Shown piece by piece: positions 26,304 to 35,326 of a stretch of 64,000 nt of DNA. The position numbers and the translations under genes were made by a program. Position 1 is the stretch's first letter, and every line of letters begins with the position of its first letter. Below the pieces are notes generated by a model. The model searched no databases. It was not told the DNA's origin and saw nothing but the letters and a program-made list of their open reading frames with translations. Source of the stretch: Candidatus Zixiibacteriota bacterium (GTDB taxonomy: Bacteria > Zixibacteria > MSB-5A5 > GN15 > JACZUZ01); assembly GCA_024280835.1 (NCBI GenBank), contig JAJRPJ010000012.1, positions 310,001-374,000 on the forward strand, in the 5' to 3' direction.

Positions 26304-26756
26304 CTAACTACTGCTATCAATGAATAGTGAACTATCGGAACGATCTTGTAAATACGCCATAATCTTGCCCGAATTTTGCAACCCGTCAAGCTCCGAACGG
26401 ACTCTCCCATGACGCGAACGCAAATACTCTTCGTTCTCTCTAACAATCTTTATGTTCTTACTCACTAATGTCGTAATACCCGTCACCAGCTTGCGCACAC
26501 CAGGAGCCGAGGCCGCCAATGGAAACAGTTTTGGATTCTTGACCCGCATGAGAGGTATCCGCTCTTCAGACTTTTTCAATCGCTGATGACAGCGCTCAAT
26601 CTCGGCAAACAAGTCCAACAACTTGCCATCCTTCTCTATCCGTATCAAATCTCTCTGACGATCCAAAAGAATATAGAGAGATTGATAAAACGAATACTCC
26701 TCTTTAAGAGAAGACATCAAATCGCGCTCTAGTAATGTGATTTCATTATATTGCAT
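26304..26756 (-). CDS. flgN: FlgN-like flagellar chaperone
   Basis: This is a 150-residue all-helical protein (LLERDLMSSLKEEYSFYQSL, DRQRDLIRIEKDGKLLDL) with the length and pattern of FlgN, the cytoplasmic export chaperone for hook-filament junction proteins FlgK and FlgL. Sequence identity in this family is low, so the call leans on the fliS-flgN-flgM order. Confidence 0.7.
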   Translation of the reverse strand: MQYNEITLLERDLMSSLKEEYSFYQSLYILLDRQRDLIRIEKDGKLLDLFAEIERCHQRLKKSEERIPLMRVKNPKLFPLAASAPGVRKLVTGITTLVSKNIKIVRENEEYLRSRHGRVRSELDGLQNSGKIMAYLQDRSDSSLFIDSSS

Positions 26757-26880
26757 ATCTTAATCGTCTCACCATCATATATACAGTAGTTTGGTCCTAA
26801 AGCTTGGTCTCAAAGTTTGGTTTCAAAGATTCTTCGCATTCTCGCAAAGCAATCTCAATAACGTCACTGCCTAACAAAAA

Positions 26881-27255
26881 TTACCCATTGGCAATTTTGC
26901 CAGCTCCCTGCCAACCTGATCGTAGATTTTCCAAAATCTCGCGCAAATCAACCAAAGCCTCACCGTCACCACTAGCCTGCGCAACTTGCATTCGCTCAAT
27001 TAGAAAGACATACAAATGCCCAAGTTGCTCGGCTATCTCACCACCTCGCTCATTGTCCAAAGTCGTATAGAGATGTGTTACAAACTTACGCGCGCGATCA
27101 ATCTTCTCGCGGCCCAATTCACGGTTCCCTTGAAGAAAGGCAACTTCAGCCTCAGACAACGCCAAAATAGCCCCACCATATACCATAAGTAACAATTCAA
27201 CAGGTGACTTGCCGAGAGTCTCGGTCTTTTGATAGCTTCCTATGCCTCGATTCAT
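26881..27255 (-). CDS. fliS: FliS, flagellin export chaperone
   Basis: The 124 residues match FliS, which keeps flagellin unfolded before export: the N-terminal YQKTETLGKSPVELLLMVYGGAI, the helix with GREKIDRARKFVTHLYTTLD and the LGHLYVFLIERM segment are all in place. It follows fliD by 68 bp, the usual fliD-fliS order. Confidence 0.93.
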   Translation of the reverse strand: MNRGIGSYQKTETLGKSPVELLLMVYGGAILALSEAEVAFLQGNRELGREKIDRARKFVTHLYTTLDNERGGEIAEQLGHLYVFLIERMQVAQASGDGEALVDLREILENLRSGWQGAGKIANG

Positions 27256-27323
27256 ACCGAAATCAAACCTCCATTATTATTCTATTACAACAGCCATACT
27301 TAAACTTACAGGCTGCCGCTGAG

Positions 27324-29657
27324 TTATCTGCTAAAATTAGAACTCAAACTCGAAAGCTGGCCCGCCAAAAAACCACTCTGCGCATTCAATTGGCCCAGCA
27401 CCTGCTCCATTGCACGAAACTTCTCAACTAATCGCTTACGACGTAACACCAATCTCTCGTCGATACTCTTAACTTGCAAACGAAAATCTTCGACTTGATT
27501 GTTGAGCGCTTTAACACGCCTCGAAAGCGAACCATCAGCGCTGTCAACAATTCTAAACAGAGAATCTTTCAACTTCGAAGCAATTCCCTTGGTCAAAGTG
27601 ATAGTTCCTTCGGCTCCTGCGACTACATCCGCCGCTGAAAAAGCTATCCGCAATTTCAACCCATCAGTTGTTTTATTGTCAACTTTGCCAGTCAATATCT
27701 GTCCTGCGCCAGTGGCCTCTTCACCATTGATGGTACCAGCGACATTTATCCCCGCCACGGAATTTGCTCCACTCAAAGTAAACCCAAGCGCCACACCAGC
27801 AGTAGTCTCGCTAGCTTCAACAGCAATTGAAGCGCTGGACCCATAAGAACCAGTCGTCAAGACAATAGCCCCAGAGCCACCACTGGCCGTTGAGGAAACA
27901 TCAATAGAGAACTTGCCAATCTCCGAATCAGCGTCAATTTTCTTCTGAATTTCACGCACTATTTGGTCAAAACTGGTATATGTGCCTTGAGTAAGCAAAA
28001 TCGAATTCGACTTCTTGCCACTGACCGTGAAAACAAGCTTGTCATTGGTAGAGTCAATCACCAAAGCTGTAGTTGCAGGATCAGTAACCGAGGCGCCAGT
28101 CAATGTGCCTTTGGTGGCCGCCTGAGTTATATCGACTTCGTAACCAGTGCCCGCCCGACTATCATTGCCAGCTGTCAAGAAACTAATCTCTGTTCTATCG
28201 GAAGTAATGTCATCCCCAAATAGTATCTTCAAAGCCGAATTGTTATTCTTGACCGCATCATCAAAAAGTTTGCTATTAGCAATTCGTAACAAGCCTCGTG
28301 AATCAGAACGAATTCCGATTGTCGCCAGAGTATTAACTTTTTGCGCTAAATCTTTCACAATCCCCGTAGCGGAAGAACGAATCCGCTGCTGCATATTGCG
28401 TAACAATCCTTCACTAATCAGAATACCACTACTCCCTGTATCCTGATTGTATGAGAACTGCGAATCAATCAACTTCATCGCATCGTTGTAAGCCGAGATA
28501 AAACCGTTGACACTCTGCTTAACACCAGCAACATCACGTTCAGCATTAATTGTCACCGTGGCGCCAGCGGCTGTCACCTGCTTGGCTGTCAATTTCAGCC
28601 CAGGCAAAGCGCTATTAAACTCATTTGTGCTAGAGACAATCTCAATCGGCGCCCCACCACCAGCCGTAGATCCAATAGTTAGCTTGGCATCCGTCGGTTT
28701 CTGCAAGATTGGCGCAAAAGTCGAAACAGTAAATGTATCACCTGCCACCAAATCCCCTGCGCTAAATGAAACCTTCAACCCGTCAGAGCCAGCGCCAGCC
28801 AAAGCCACTTCAACATCTGCCTGCGTCACAATAATCGAACCAGAATTAGTCCCATCGGTGTAATTAAGTGTGATAACATCCGTGCCAACAACCAGCGGGC
28901 CACTGCCGGCGACTGTGAAGGTATAAGTCTTATTTTCGCTTCCCGTGTACGAGGCCGTTCCGCCGAGTGAAACTTGCGATGAGGCCGTGGCCGAAAAACC
29001 TGTTGTCTCAGGAACATCAAAACTCGAAGAAACAAAATCAGGAATCCCACCACCAGCAAGAGAGCTTTGAGTAACGATTTTGTTACTCAAGCCCGTTGTA
29101 TTGGCTGTCAAAATCAATCTAAATGCATTCTTATCTGTGCCATCATTAACTATCGAAGCGGTAACTCCAGCATCAGCGTCATTGATCGCATCACGCAGCC
29201 CATCGAGAGAATTGTTGTTAGCCGTCAGCGTTACAGTGGTAAAACTCGCCTCACCAACTGAAAATTGGAAAGTCCCAGTCCCCAAAGTGTTATCAGCGGG
29301 ATCGCTAAATCCTTGAGAAGCTAATTGCTGGTTACGCGCCAATTGCGTCACCCGCACATCAAATGTCCCTGGAACTGCGCCATCAGCGCCAACAACTTCC
29401 AAACTATCAGTATCCGACGACGAAATAGTCATCTTATCAAATGTCGAAGATTTCCCCAAAGCTCCCAACTGGGCTTGAACAGCCAAAAATCTAGCTTCAA
29501 TCGCCTTATAGGCCGAAACCATATTGGTTTTCTCAGCTTGACGTATCTCCAGCAGAGTCGCCGTACCTCTTTCGGCATTGATAATCGCTTCAACAATTGC
29601 GTTGGTATCCAACCCAGAGGCGATTCCAGTAATGCTATTTGCGCCTATTCCTTGCAT
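27324..29657 (-). CDS. fliD: FliD, flagellar filament cap
   Basis: FliD forms the cap that folds flagellin at the filament tip. The N-terminal FliD domain begins ANSITGIASGLDTNAIVEAI and the C-terminal domain ends with a coiled region (VKALNNQVEDFRLQVKSIDE, then LNAQSGFLAGQLSSL). The 777 residues exceed common FliD lengths (about 450-550). The extra length is in the Thr/Ser/Ala/Gly-rich middle, probably additional surface-exposed beta modules. A sigma-28 promoter lies 175 bp upstream. No flagellin gene is in the window. Confidence 0.93.
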   Translation of the reverse strand: MQGIGANSITGIASGLDTNAIVEAIINAERGTATLLEIRQAEKTNMVSAYKAIEARFLAVQAQLGALGKSSTFDKMTISSSDTDSLEVVGADGAVPGTFDVRVTQLARNQQLASQGFSDPADNTLGTGTFQFSVGEASFTTVTLTANNNSLDGLRDAINDADAGVTASIVNDGTDKNAFRLILTANTTGLSNKIVTQSSLAGGGIPDFVSSSFDVPETTGFSATASSQVSLGGTASYTGSENKTYTFTVAGSGPLVVGTDVITLNYTDGTNSGSIIVTQADVEVALAGAGSDGLKVSFSAGDLVAGDTFTVSTFAPILQKPTDAKLTIGSTAGGGAPIEIVSSTNEFNSALPGLKLTAKQVTAAGATVTINAERDVAGVKQSVNGFISAYNDAMKLIDSQFSYNQDTGSSGILISEGLLRNMQQRIRSSATGIVKDLAQKVNTLATIGIRSDSRGLLRIANSKLFDDAVKNNNSALKILFGDDITSDRTEISFLTAGNDSRAGTGYEVDITQAATKGTLTGASVTDPATTALVIDSTNDKLVFTVSGKKSNSILLTQGTYTSFDQIVREIQKKIDADSEIGKFSIDVSSTASGGSGAIVLTTGSYGSSASIAVEASETTAGVALGFTLSGANSVAGINVAGTINGEEATGAGQILTGKVDNKTTDGLKLRIAFSAADVVAGAEGTITLTKGIASKLKDSLFRIVDSADGSLSRRVKALNNQVEDFRLQVKSIDERLVLRRKRLVEKFRAMEQVLGQLNAQSGFLAGQLSSLSSNFSR

Positions 29658-29744
29658 AATTGACCTTCAATACATCAGCTTAACTGTTTATCTCACAATA
29701 AATTAACGTCGTGCTACCAAGAGAAGCTTCAAGCGAATCCCGCT

Positions 29745-29816
29745 TCAAGAAAGCTCTCTCGAAAACCCTACAGGAGCCGCAAAAGAACTCCCAAAGAAAT
29801 AGCGCAACTTTTGCAC
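29745..29816 (-). CDS. possible 23-codon leader ORF before fliD
   Basis: GTG at 29816 follows AGGAGGG by three bases and opens a 23-residue frame (starts MQKLRYFFGSS, ends SRELS) within the sigma-28 transcript leader. The Shine-Dalgarno is among the best in the window, though its spacing is short. It could be a real small protein, a leader peptide, or a remnant of a longer gene; I do not recognise the peptide. Confidence 0.35.
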   Translation of the reverse strand: MQKLRYFFGSSFAAPVGFSRELS

Positions 29817-29831
29817 AATCCCTCCTTTCTT

Positions 29832-29858
29832 GTATCGGCGTTTACTATAAGATATTTA
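29832..29858 (-). promoter_or_regulatory. sigma-28 (FliA) promoter for the fliD operon
   Basis: TAAA (29858-29855), exactly 15 bp, then GCCGATAC (29839-29832). The FliA consensus is TAAA-N15-GCCGATAA, so only the last base differs. It points at fliD. The rest of the 335-bp gap (29658-29992) holds the leader ORF and nothing else I can support. Confidence 0.78.
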
Positions 29859-29992
29859 GCAATAAGACATAGAGCTATGACCATAGCCCCATAGAGAAGA
29901 AAAGCAGGCAAACCACGAGCGACCTTAGATAGCCAAGAGGCGATTAAGGGAGTTGAGGGCTAGTCTCCTGTTACAATAAGTTAGCCAACGAA

Positions 29993-31174
29993 TTACTCAG
30001 AGACTAAATACTGCTTCAAATCGTCCCACCTACATTCTCTCAAATCGGCTTTGACAATCTCAAAACATTTTGTCTGTGTCAAACCTGCATCAAAAGTTTC
30101 GAAATCGAAATCCCTGATCCTATACTCAATGTCTTTTGGACTCTTAGCTAGGACAATCATTTTGCCTGATGGCCTGCTGTCCATCCAACGATAGAGCAAA
30201 CTGTTGATACCTCTGTCACGAAAACTGTACCCCATCACAATTATTAGTTGAGAGCGCTTCAATACTCTATCGAAGTTGGTCAACACTTCCCAGAAAATGC
30301 CTTGAGTATATTCTGTGAACTTGTTAGTAGTGCCTGTTAGGAACATTGGATTTCTTGTTTTCACAAACTCGAGAAACTCGCTTGGATCACCTCGGTATAT
30401 ATTTACATCTGGAAAGAATTTTACTCTTTGCGACTTCTGCACAAACCAATAAATAGAACCATGAAGATGTACGACTCTCGGCCTACCATCAGAATTTTCT
30501 AGCAAGCTTGGATCCCATACGTAATCTCCCGAGGAAGAAAGATGGAATCCATCTTCGTAATCAACCTTACGGTTGTCCAACAATTGTTCCACTAATCTAT
30601 CATGATTCAACGTAAAAACGCTGAGGTCATATTCGTCCACAGAATCGAATAGATCAGACACCACAGTTTTCATTTTTAGCTGTGGTTCGGTGGCCTTACG
30701 GCAAAGAGAACCACTTACAACAAATTCAATCACCTTCTTAATGGAATCACCACACCAAATCAGGTCGCTTAGACCCTGACCTTCAAATGGCGTCATGCTT
30801 AGATTCAAGTCCTTGGCAACTCTTCTCATGAGTTCTCGGAGCCAAGGATTCTCGTACTGCCCAGTTCGCATCAATGAAAGTTCGTGTACAATGTAGTAAA
30901 TCTGTTCATATGTTACTGGGCCACTCGCATTCATTGTGTTGTCTTTGTCGATTGTTGAAATAAGCTCGGCTAAAACCTTGCTGACTCCCCCCTTCGCACT
31001 TCTAACTCGTTGCGTATCTTCTTCAGGCAAGCCGTCTATGGGCACAAAAACCGATTCCGACGCTTGGTTCCTAAGCGCAGAAACAACTTTCTGAGTGATT
31101 TGAGCGGTGCTGTCGTACTCATAAATTTGAGAAGCTCCAGCTCCAAGTAGAAGTGTAATTTTCTTTTTTTTCAC
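29993..31174 (-). CDS. SIR2-like domain protein (possible NAD-consuming defence protein)
   Basis: The protein has the hallmarks of the SIR2-like (SIR2_2) families: the nucleotide-binding LLLGAGAS at the N-terminus, FTLNHDRLVEQ with the NAD-site Asn at about residue 190, VVHLHGSIYW with the candidate catalytic His at about 238, and IVMGYSFRD near 324-330. No second domain is obvious. Such proteins occur in anti-phage systems (Thoeris ThsA, DSR, SIR2-HerA), where NAD is destroyed on infection, but many are uncharacterised. I prefer GTG 31174 (GGGA 5 nt upstream); TTG 31195 would overlap the ispA stop as TTGA. It sits at the end of xseA-xseB-ispA without its own visible promoter, and no partner gene is next to it. 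Confidence 0.72.
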   Translation of the reverse strand: MKKKKITLLLGAGASQIYEYDSTAQITQKVVSALRNQASESVFVPIDGLPEEDTQRVRSAKGGVSKVLAELISTIDKDNTMNASGPVTYEQIYYIVHELSLMRTGQYENPWLRELMRRVAKDLNLSMTPFEGQGLSDLIWCGDSIKKVIEFVVSGSLCRKATEPQLKMKTVVSDLFDSVDEYDLSVFTLNHDRLVEQLLDNRKVDYEDGFHLSSSGDYVWDPSLLENSDGRPRVVHLHGSIYWFVQKSQRVKFFPDVNIYRGDPSEFLEFVKTRNPMFLTGTTNKFTEYTQGIFWEVLTNFDRVLKRSQLIIVMGYSFRDRGINSLLYRWMDSRPSGKMIVLAKSPKDIEYRIRDFDFETFDAGLTQTKCFEIVKADLRECRWDDLKQYLVSE

Positions 31175-31191
31175 AGCATTCCCGTAGTTTA

Positions 31192-32091
31192 TCAACTCTC
31201 ACGCTGAGAAATATACCGAGCCATCTCCGTCAATCTTCGCGTAGGGAATGAACAACCTTCGAGCGCCGCGATCGCTTCATCTATCAAAACCCCAGCAATA
31301 CGATGCGACTCATCCAAACCAACCGCCGCAGGATATGTCGCCTTACAATTCTTCTCATCAGAACCAACCTCTTTGCCCAGCTTATCCTGATCACCTTCAA
31401 TATCGAGAATGTCATCAACAATCTGAAAAGCCAAACCAAGCTTAGCCCCATAAACAGTCAGCGATTCCATACACTGATCCTTAGCGCCTGCCAGTATCCC
31501 ACCAAAACGCAATGAACAACGAATCAAAGCCGCAGTCTTCCTCGTATGAATAAATTCAATCTCATCAGCAGTCACTGCGCGACCTTCGGCCTCCATATCG
31601 GCAACCTGCCCGCCAATCATCCCCAGCGAACCCGTAGCAACCGCCAACTCATGTACCAACTCAATCTTGCCACTCCGCGCCGTCCACTGAAAAGCCAAGT
31701 CATGCAGCGCATCACCAGCTAACACCGCAATCCCCTCGTTGAACTTTTTATGCACCGTCGGCAAACCTCTCCGCAAATCATCATTGTCCATACAAGGCAA
31801 ATCATCATGAATCAGCGAATACGTATGCAACAACTCCAGCGCACACATCGGCGGCAAAGCCGCATCCAAATCCGTACCACCCAGCGCCTCATAAGCCGTC
31901 AAAGCCAAAATCGGACGCACACGTTGAGCGCGAGCTAGCGCCGAATAACGTATCGCCTCATGCAACTCACGAGGATGCTCACTAACTGACGGCAACAGTC
32001 GGTCAATTTCATCGTCGATGACCTGACGTTTCTCCGTCAAATACTCTTGAAAATCAATCTCTGGTTCGGCCAACTTAACACCCTCATTCAT
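31192..32091 (-). CDS. ispA: polyprenyl (farnesyl/geranylgeranyl) diphosphate synthase
   Basis: This enzyme condenses IPP with allylic diphosphates to make C15/C20 prenyl diphosphates. The first Asp-rich motif is DDLPCMDNDD and the second DDILD, with GKEVGSDEKNCKATYPA near the end. The first Asp motif has two extra residues, as in bacterial type II FPP synthases. The 299 residues are normal. The start overlaps xseB by 8 bp. xseA-xseB-ispA is a common order, and the product feeds UppS (41.5-42.3 kb) and the UbiA-type enzyme in this window. Confidence 0.94.
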   Translation of the reverse strand: MNEGVKLAEPEIDFQEYLTEKRQVIDDEIDRLLPSVSEHPRELHEAIRYSALARAQRVRPILALTAYEALGGTDLDAALPPMCALELLHTYSLIHDDLPCMDNDDLRRGLPTVHKKFNEGIAVLAGDALHDLAFQWTARSGKIELVHELAVATGSLGMIGGQVADMEAEGRAVTADEIEFIHTRKTAALIRCSLRFGGILAGAKDQCMESLTVYGAKLGLAFQIVDDILDIEGDQDKLGKEVGSDEKNCKATYPAAVGLDESHRIAGVLIDEAIAALEGCSFPTRRLTEMARYISQRES

Positions 32092-32341
32092 CGCTCTGGA
32101 AATCCTTCTCTACCATCTCGCCGTTTTCTTCAAGCAAAACCTTAATTTTCTTCTCGGCCTGCCCCAACTTTTCACGACAAAACTTTGCGTTCTGCATGCC
32201 CTCAGTATAAAGCCCAATCGCCGCATCAAGTGTCGGCTCACCCTCTTCAAGCTCTTCGCTAATTTGCCGCAAACGCCGCAATGAATCTTCGAAATTCATA
32301 TCCTTTGCAGCGCTATCTGCCTTAGTCTTTTTCGTAGCCAT
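32084..32341 (-). CDS. xseB: exodeoxyribonuclease VII small subunit
   Basis: The 85-residue protein has the XseB core (FEDSLRRLRQISEELEEGE, then TLDAAIGLYTEGMQNAKFC). Exonuclease VII trims single-stranded DNA ends together with XseA. ATG 32341 has AGGA 8 nt upstream and lies 11 nt after the xseA stop; the longer frame to 32368 lacks such a site. Confidence 0.93.
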   Translation of the reverse strand: MATKKTKADSAAKDMNFEDSLRRLRQISEELEEGEPTLDAAIGLYTEGMQNAKFCREKLGQAEKKIKVLLEENGEMVEKDFQSDE

Positions 32342-32351
32342 CTTCTCGTTC

Positions 32352-33635
32352 CTACTCGGCAGAGCCAAAGTGTCTCTCAGAAATAGAAATCACTTTAGTC
32401 CGCGCCAATCCTTTATCAAATATAACTTCGATTTCATCATCCTTGCGCAATTGTGCTGCATCACGAATCACATCGCCAGAGTCCAAACTCTCAACGACGC
32501 TTGCTCGCGCAACAGCATAACCACGCGAAAGCGTCTTCAGTGGAGAAAGTCCATCCAACCGCTGCGCCAACATTACCAGCGCATTCTGCTTGACCCGCAA
32601 ACTATTCACAGAAGCCAAAGCAAACCTCCGCGACTGATGATCCAATTCCTGCTCACGCCTCTGCACAATCTGATAAGGGTCCGCAAACACCCCGCGGCTC
32701 AAAAGCTCCGACAGTTCATCCCGACCATCAGCCACCAAACCCTGCAATGACTCAGCCATCTCATCGACAACATCCGCCACACCATCCCGCACCCGTGCCG
32801 CTTCCCAAGCCACAATCTCCGCCGCAGCGCTCGGGGTCGGAGCGCGATAATCCGACACAAAATCCGCCAGAGTCCAATCAATCTCATGACCCACCCCAGT
32901 CACAACTGGCTTTGCCGAACGCTCAATCGCCCGCACAACAGTCTCAGTGTTAAAACGCCACAAATCCTCAAGCGACCCACCACCGCGACCAGTAATTATC
33001 AAATCCACATCCGAGCGTGTATTGAAATAATCAATCCCTCTCTCAATCTCAAACTCCGCCCCCTTGCCCTGCACTGCCGCAGGATAAATAATCAACTTTT
33101 GCAAAGGATTGCGCCGTGTGAATACATTTATCATATCTCGAATAGCCGCGCTACTCGGCGACGTCACAATTCCAATTGTCAGTGGATAGGCAGGTAATCG
33201 TTGTTTGCGTTCATCAGAGAAAACACCCTCTGTCTCAAGTCGCTCATACAACTGCCGAAAAGCAACTTCCAACTCCCCAACACCCAGCGGCTCAATCCTG
33301 CGGATATTCAATTGATACTGTCCGCGTGGCTCATATAGCGCCAGCGACCCAAATGCCCGAATCTTCATCCCCGCTTCAAGCTTAAACTTCAAAGATGTAG
33401 CGTTAGCTTTCCACATCACCGCGCTAATCGTCGCGCCTGCATCTTTCAAAGAAAAATAATGATGCCCCGAAGGCCCATAGAGTTTGTAATTGGAAATCTC
33501 CCCCTCAACAATCACCTGAGAGAAATTATCCTCCAGCACACCCTTAATAATCCGAGTAATCTCACTAACACTAAAAACACGCGGTTCAGACCTGTCAAAC
33601 ATATCTGCTTCATTATGAGAATAAGAATCGTTCAT
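32352..33635 (-). CDS. xseA: exodeoxyribonuclease VII large subunit
   Basis: An N-terminal OB fold (VEGEISNYKLYGPSGHHYFSL) is followed by the catalytic domain with the signatures IGIVTSPSSAAIRD, IITGRGGGSLEDLW and GHEIDWTLADFVSDYRAPTPSAAAE, then a coiled region. The 427 residues are typical. I chose ATG 33635 over a TTG seven codons earlier because GGGG lies just before it. Confidence 0.95.
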   Translation of the reverse strand: MNDSYSHNEADMFDRSEPRVFSVSEITRIIKGVLEDNFSQVIVEGEISNYKLYGPSGHHYFSLKDAGATISAVMWKANATSLKFKLEAGMKIRAFGSLALYEPRGQYQLNIRRIEPLGVGELEVAFRQLYERLETEGVFSDERKQRLPAYPLTIGIVTSPSSAAIRDMINVFTRRNPLQKLIIYPAAVQGKGAEFEIERGIDYFNTRSDVDLIITGRGGGSLEDLWRFNTETVVRAIERSAKPVVTGVGHEIDWTLADFVSDYRAPTPSAAAEIVAWEAARVRDGVADVVDEMAESLQGLVADGRDELSELLSRGVFADPYQIVQRREQELDHQSRRFALASVNSLRVKQNALVMLAQRLDGLSPLKTLSRGYAVARASVVESLDSGDVIRDAAQLRKDDEIEVIFDKGLARTKVISISERHFGSAE

Positions 33636-33895
33636 AACCCCATAATACCCCCCCAATCACCCAACGGCAACCATTACTCCAGCAAATGTCATCACAACCA
33701 AACCACAACAATCCCCCACGATTCATAGAACCCAATAATGCGTTTAGATTTCATGGCGCCGTTGACAACAATATGTTATTCTTTGGTTTCTTAGGGCATC
33801 TTGCAGAGAACAAGCTACCGACTCCTGTAAAAGTCCTATTCAATGAAGCGTATCAAAACAGAACAGCTCTCTATTAGTGATTTTGGAGGACAGAT

Positions 33896-34537
33896 TTGAG
33901 GAAATACTTTGCCTTAGCGCTTTTGGCTAGTTGCCTACTGCTTAGTTCCTGCCTTTATGCTTGGAATTATCAAATGTTACCTAGTGAGAATTATGAACAA
34001 CCGGATCTTAAAGGCTGGATATTTATTCCAGATTTCCAACATACAAAGAACATAAAGCATGGTGATGACTCAGTGCTAGCCAGAGCGCAACATTTTGATG
34101 TTAGTTTAGAATTTGAATATCCCAACAAGAAGGAATCTCAAAAAATATATGATGTTGATGTTGAGAGAGTAAGTGTCAAATACTTCGATTTGGACGTAGT
34201 CAAGACTCTATCAGTTAGCAATAGTTATTATTATAGCTCGTGGGGAAGCGATGAGATGAAAAAGAAGATTCGTCTTATGGCAGACAACCCCACAAGCAAA
34301 AGTGATTTAGGTAGGCGAACTCTCTTCATTCCGCTAGAAGTGGATTCCGTCCTCCTTACATTTGATGCTGTACTGAGAGAAGGCAAATATGTTAAGAAGA
34401 TAAGTAAAAATCTCAAGTTAGAGATGGATAATGTCGTAGTCTTCGATAATGTAGAATCAATCATAGTTCCAATGTCTATGATATTACATAAGAAAACCAC
34501 AAAAGATGCCTATCTTGAATTATCTCAGGGTCATTGA
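33896..34537 (+). CDS. lipoprotein of unknown function, paralogue 1
   Basis: This is a 213-residue protein with a lipoprotein signal ending LLSSC (Cys19), then a mature domain without any family I recognise. Features shared with the next gene are YEQPDLKGW, FDLD, SVSNSYYYSS and GRRTLFIPLEVDSVLL; the two look about half identical over their length. The start is TTG at 33896 with GGAGGA five bases before it. It is on the plus strand, divergent from xseA, with AT-rich codon choice (many GAT, AAT, TTA). No classical promoter was found in the 260-bp upstream gap. Confidence 0.7.
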   Translation: MRKYFALALLASCLLLSSCLYAWNYQMLPSENYEQPDLKGWIFIPDFQHTKNIKHGDDSVLARAQHFDVSLEFEYPNKKESQKIYDVDVERVSVKYFDLDVVKTLSVSNSYYYSSWGSDEMKKKIRLMADNPTSKSDLGRRTLFIPLEVDSVLLTFDAVLREGKYVKKISKNLKLEMDNVVVFDNVESIIVPMSMILHKKTTKDAYLELSQGH

Positions 34538-34632
34538 CATCATTCTGATAGGGTTGCAAAAAACGGCACATTAAATCAAGTAACATAACAGCCAATACAT
34601 AACAATTATTCGCTGTTAATTGGAGAAATGAA

Positions 34633-35274
34633 TTGAAGAAATTTATTGCACTAGCGTTATTAGTGAGTAGTGTCGGACTCATTTCTTGTTCGTATATCTG
34701 GACTTACAATTTCTTACCTGACGAGAGTTATGAGCAGCCAGATCTAAAAGGATGGATACTTACTCCAGATATAGAAAACGTCGTGCGAGTAGGCCGTGGA
34801 GAAGACTCACTTCTTGCAAGAAAGCAAAGATTTGTATTTGATTTAGGGTTCGAACTTCCTAATAAGAAAAAGGTTGAAAATCTATATGACGTCACCGTTG
34901 AAGGAGCGAGCATCAGATTCTTTGACCTAGATATAGACAAAGCCCTATCTGTCAGTAATAGCTACTACTATAGCTCACCGAGCGACAAGGAGATGAATAA
35001 GTCAATTGATCTCGTTCCCGCTGACCCAGCATTCAAAACCAAGATAGGCAGGCGGACTCTATTTATTCCCTTGGAAGTGGATTCAGTGCTTCTAAGTTTT
35101 GACGCTGTGCTTAAACCAGGTAAATACACTAAGAAGATCAGTCAAGGTCTTAAGTTAATAATGGATAGCATCAGAGTCTACGAAAACATGAAACCCTTAC
35201 GAGTTCCTGTTTCTATGGTCTTATATAAGAAAAGTACCAAATCGGGTGTCATTGCGTTAATCCCAGATCACTAG
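34633..35274 (+). CDS. lipoprotein of unknown function, paralogue 2
   Basis: Same length (213) and architecture as the preceding gene: signal peptide ending LISC (Cys19), YEQPDLKGW at the same position, and the GRRTLFIPLEVDSVLL block. It also starts at TTG, with GGAG upstream. The pair is a tandem duplication separated by 95 bp. The conserved blocks and alternating hydrophobic pattern suggest a beta-rich envelope domain; function is unknown. Confidence 0.7.
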   Translation: MKKFIALALLVSSVGLISCSYIWTYNFLPDESYEQPDLKGWILTPDIENVVRVGRGEDSLLARKQRFVFDLGFELPNKKKVENLYDVTVEGASIRFFDLDIDKALSVSNSYYYSSPSDKEMNKSIDLVPADPAFKTKIGRRTLFIPLEVDSVLLSFDAVLKPGKYTKKISQGLKLIMDSIRVYENMKPLRVPVSMVLYKKSTKSGVIALIPDH

Positions 35275-35326
35275 CCAACAATCGGAAAAGGGTTGGAGGA
35301 ATTGACTTTTCAGTTATATTGATTGT

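Noticed and set aside
33762-33767. TTGACA upstream of the first lipoprotein gene
   Set aside because: No acceptable -10 at 15-18 bp; TGGTTT/GGTTTC do not fit.
33686-33877. 63-residue plus-strand frame before the lipoproteins
   Set aside because: No ribosome site, no family features, and it occupies the divergent regulatory region.
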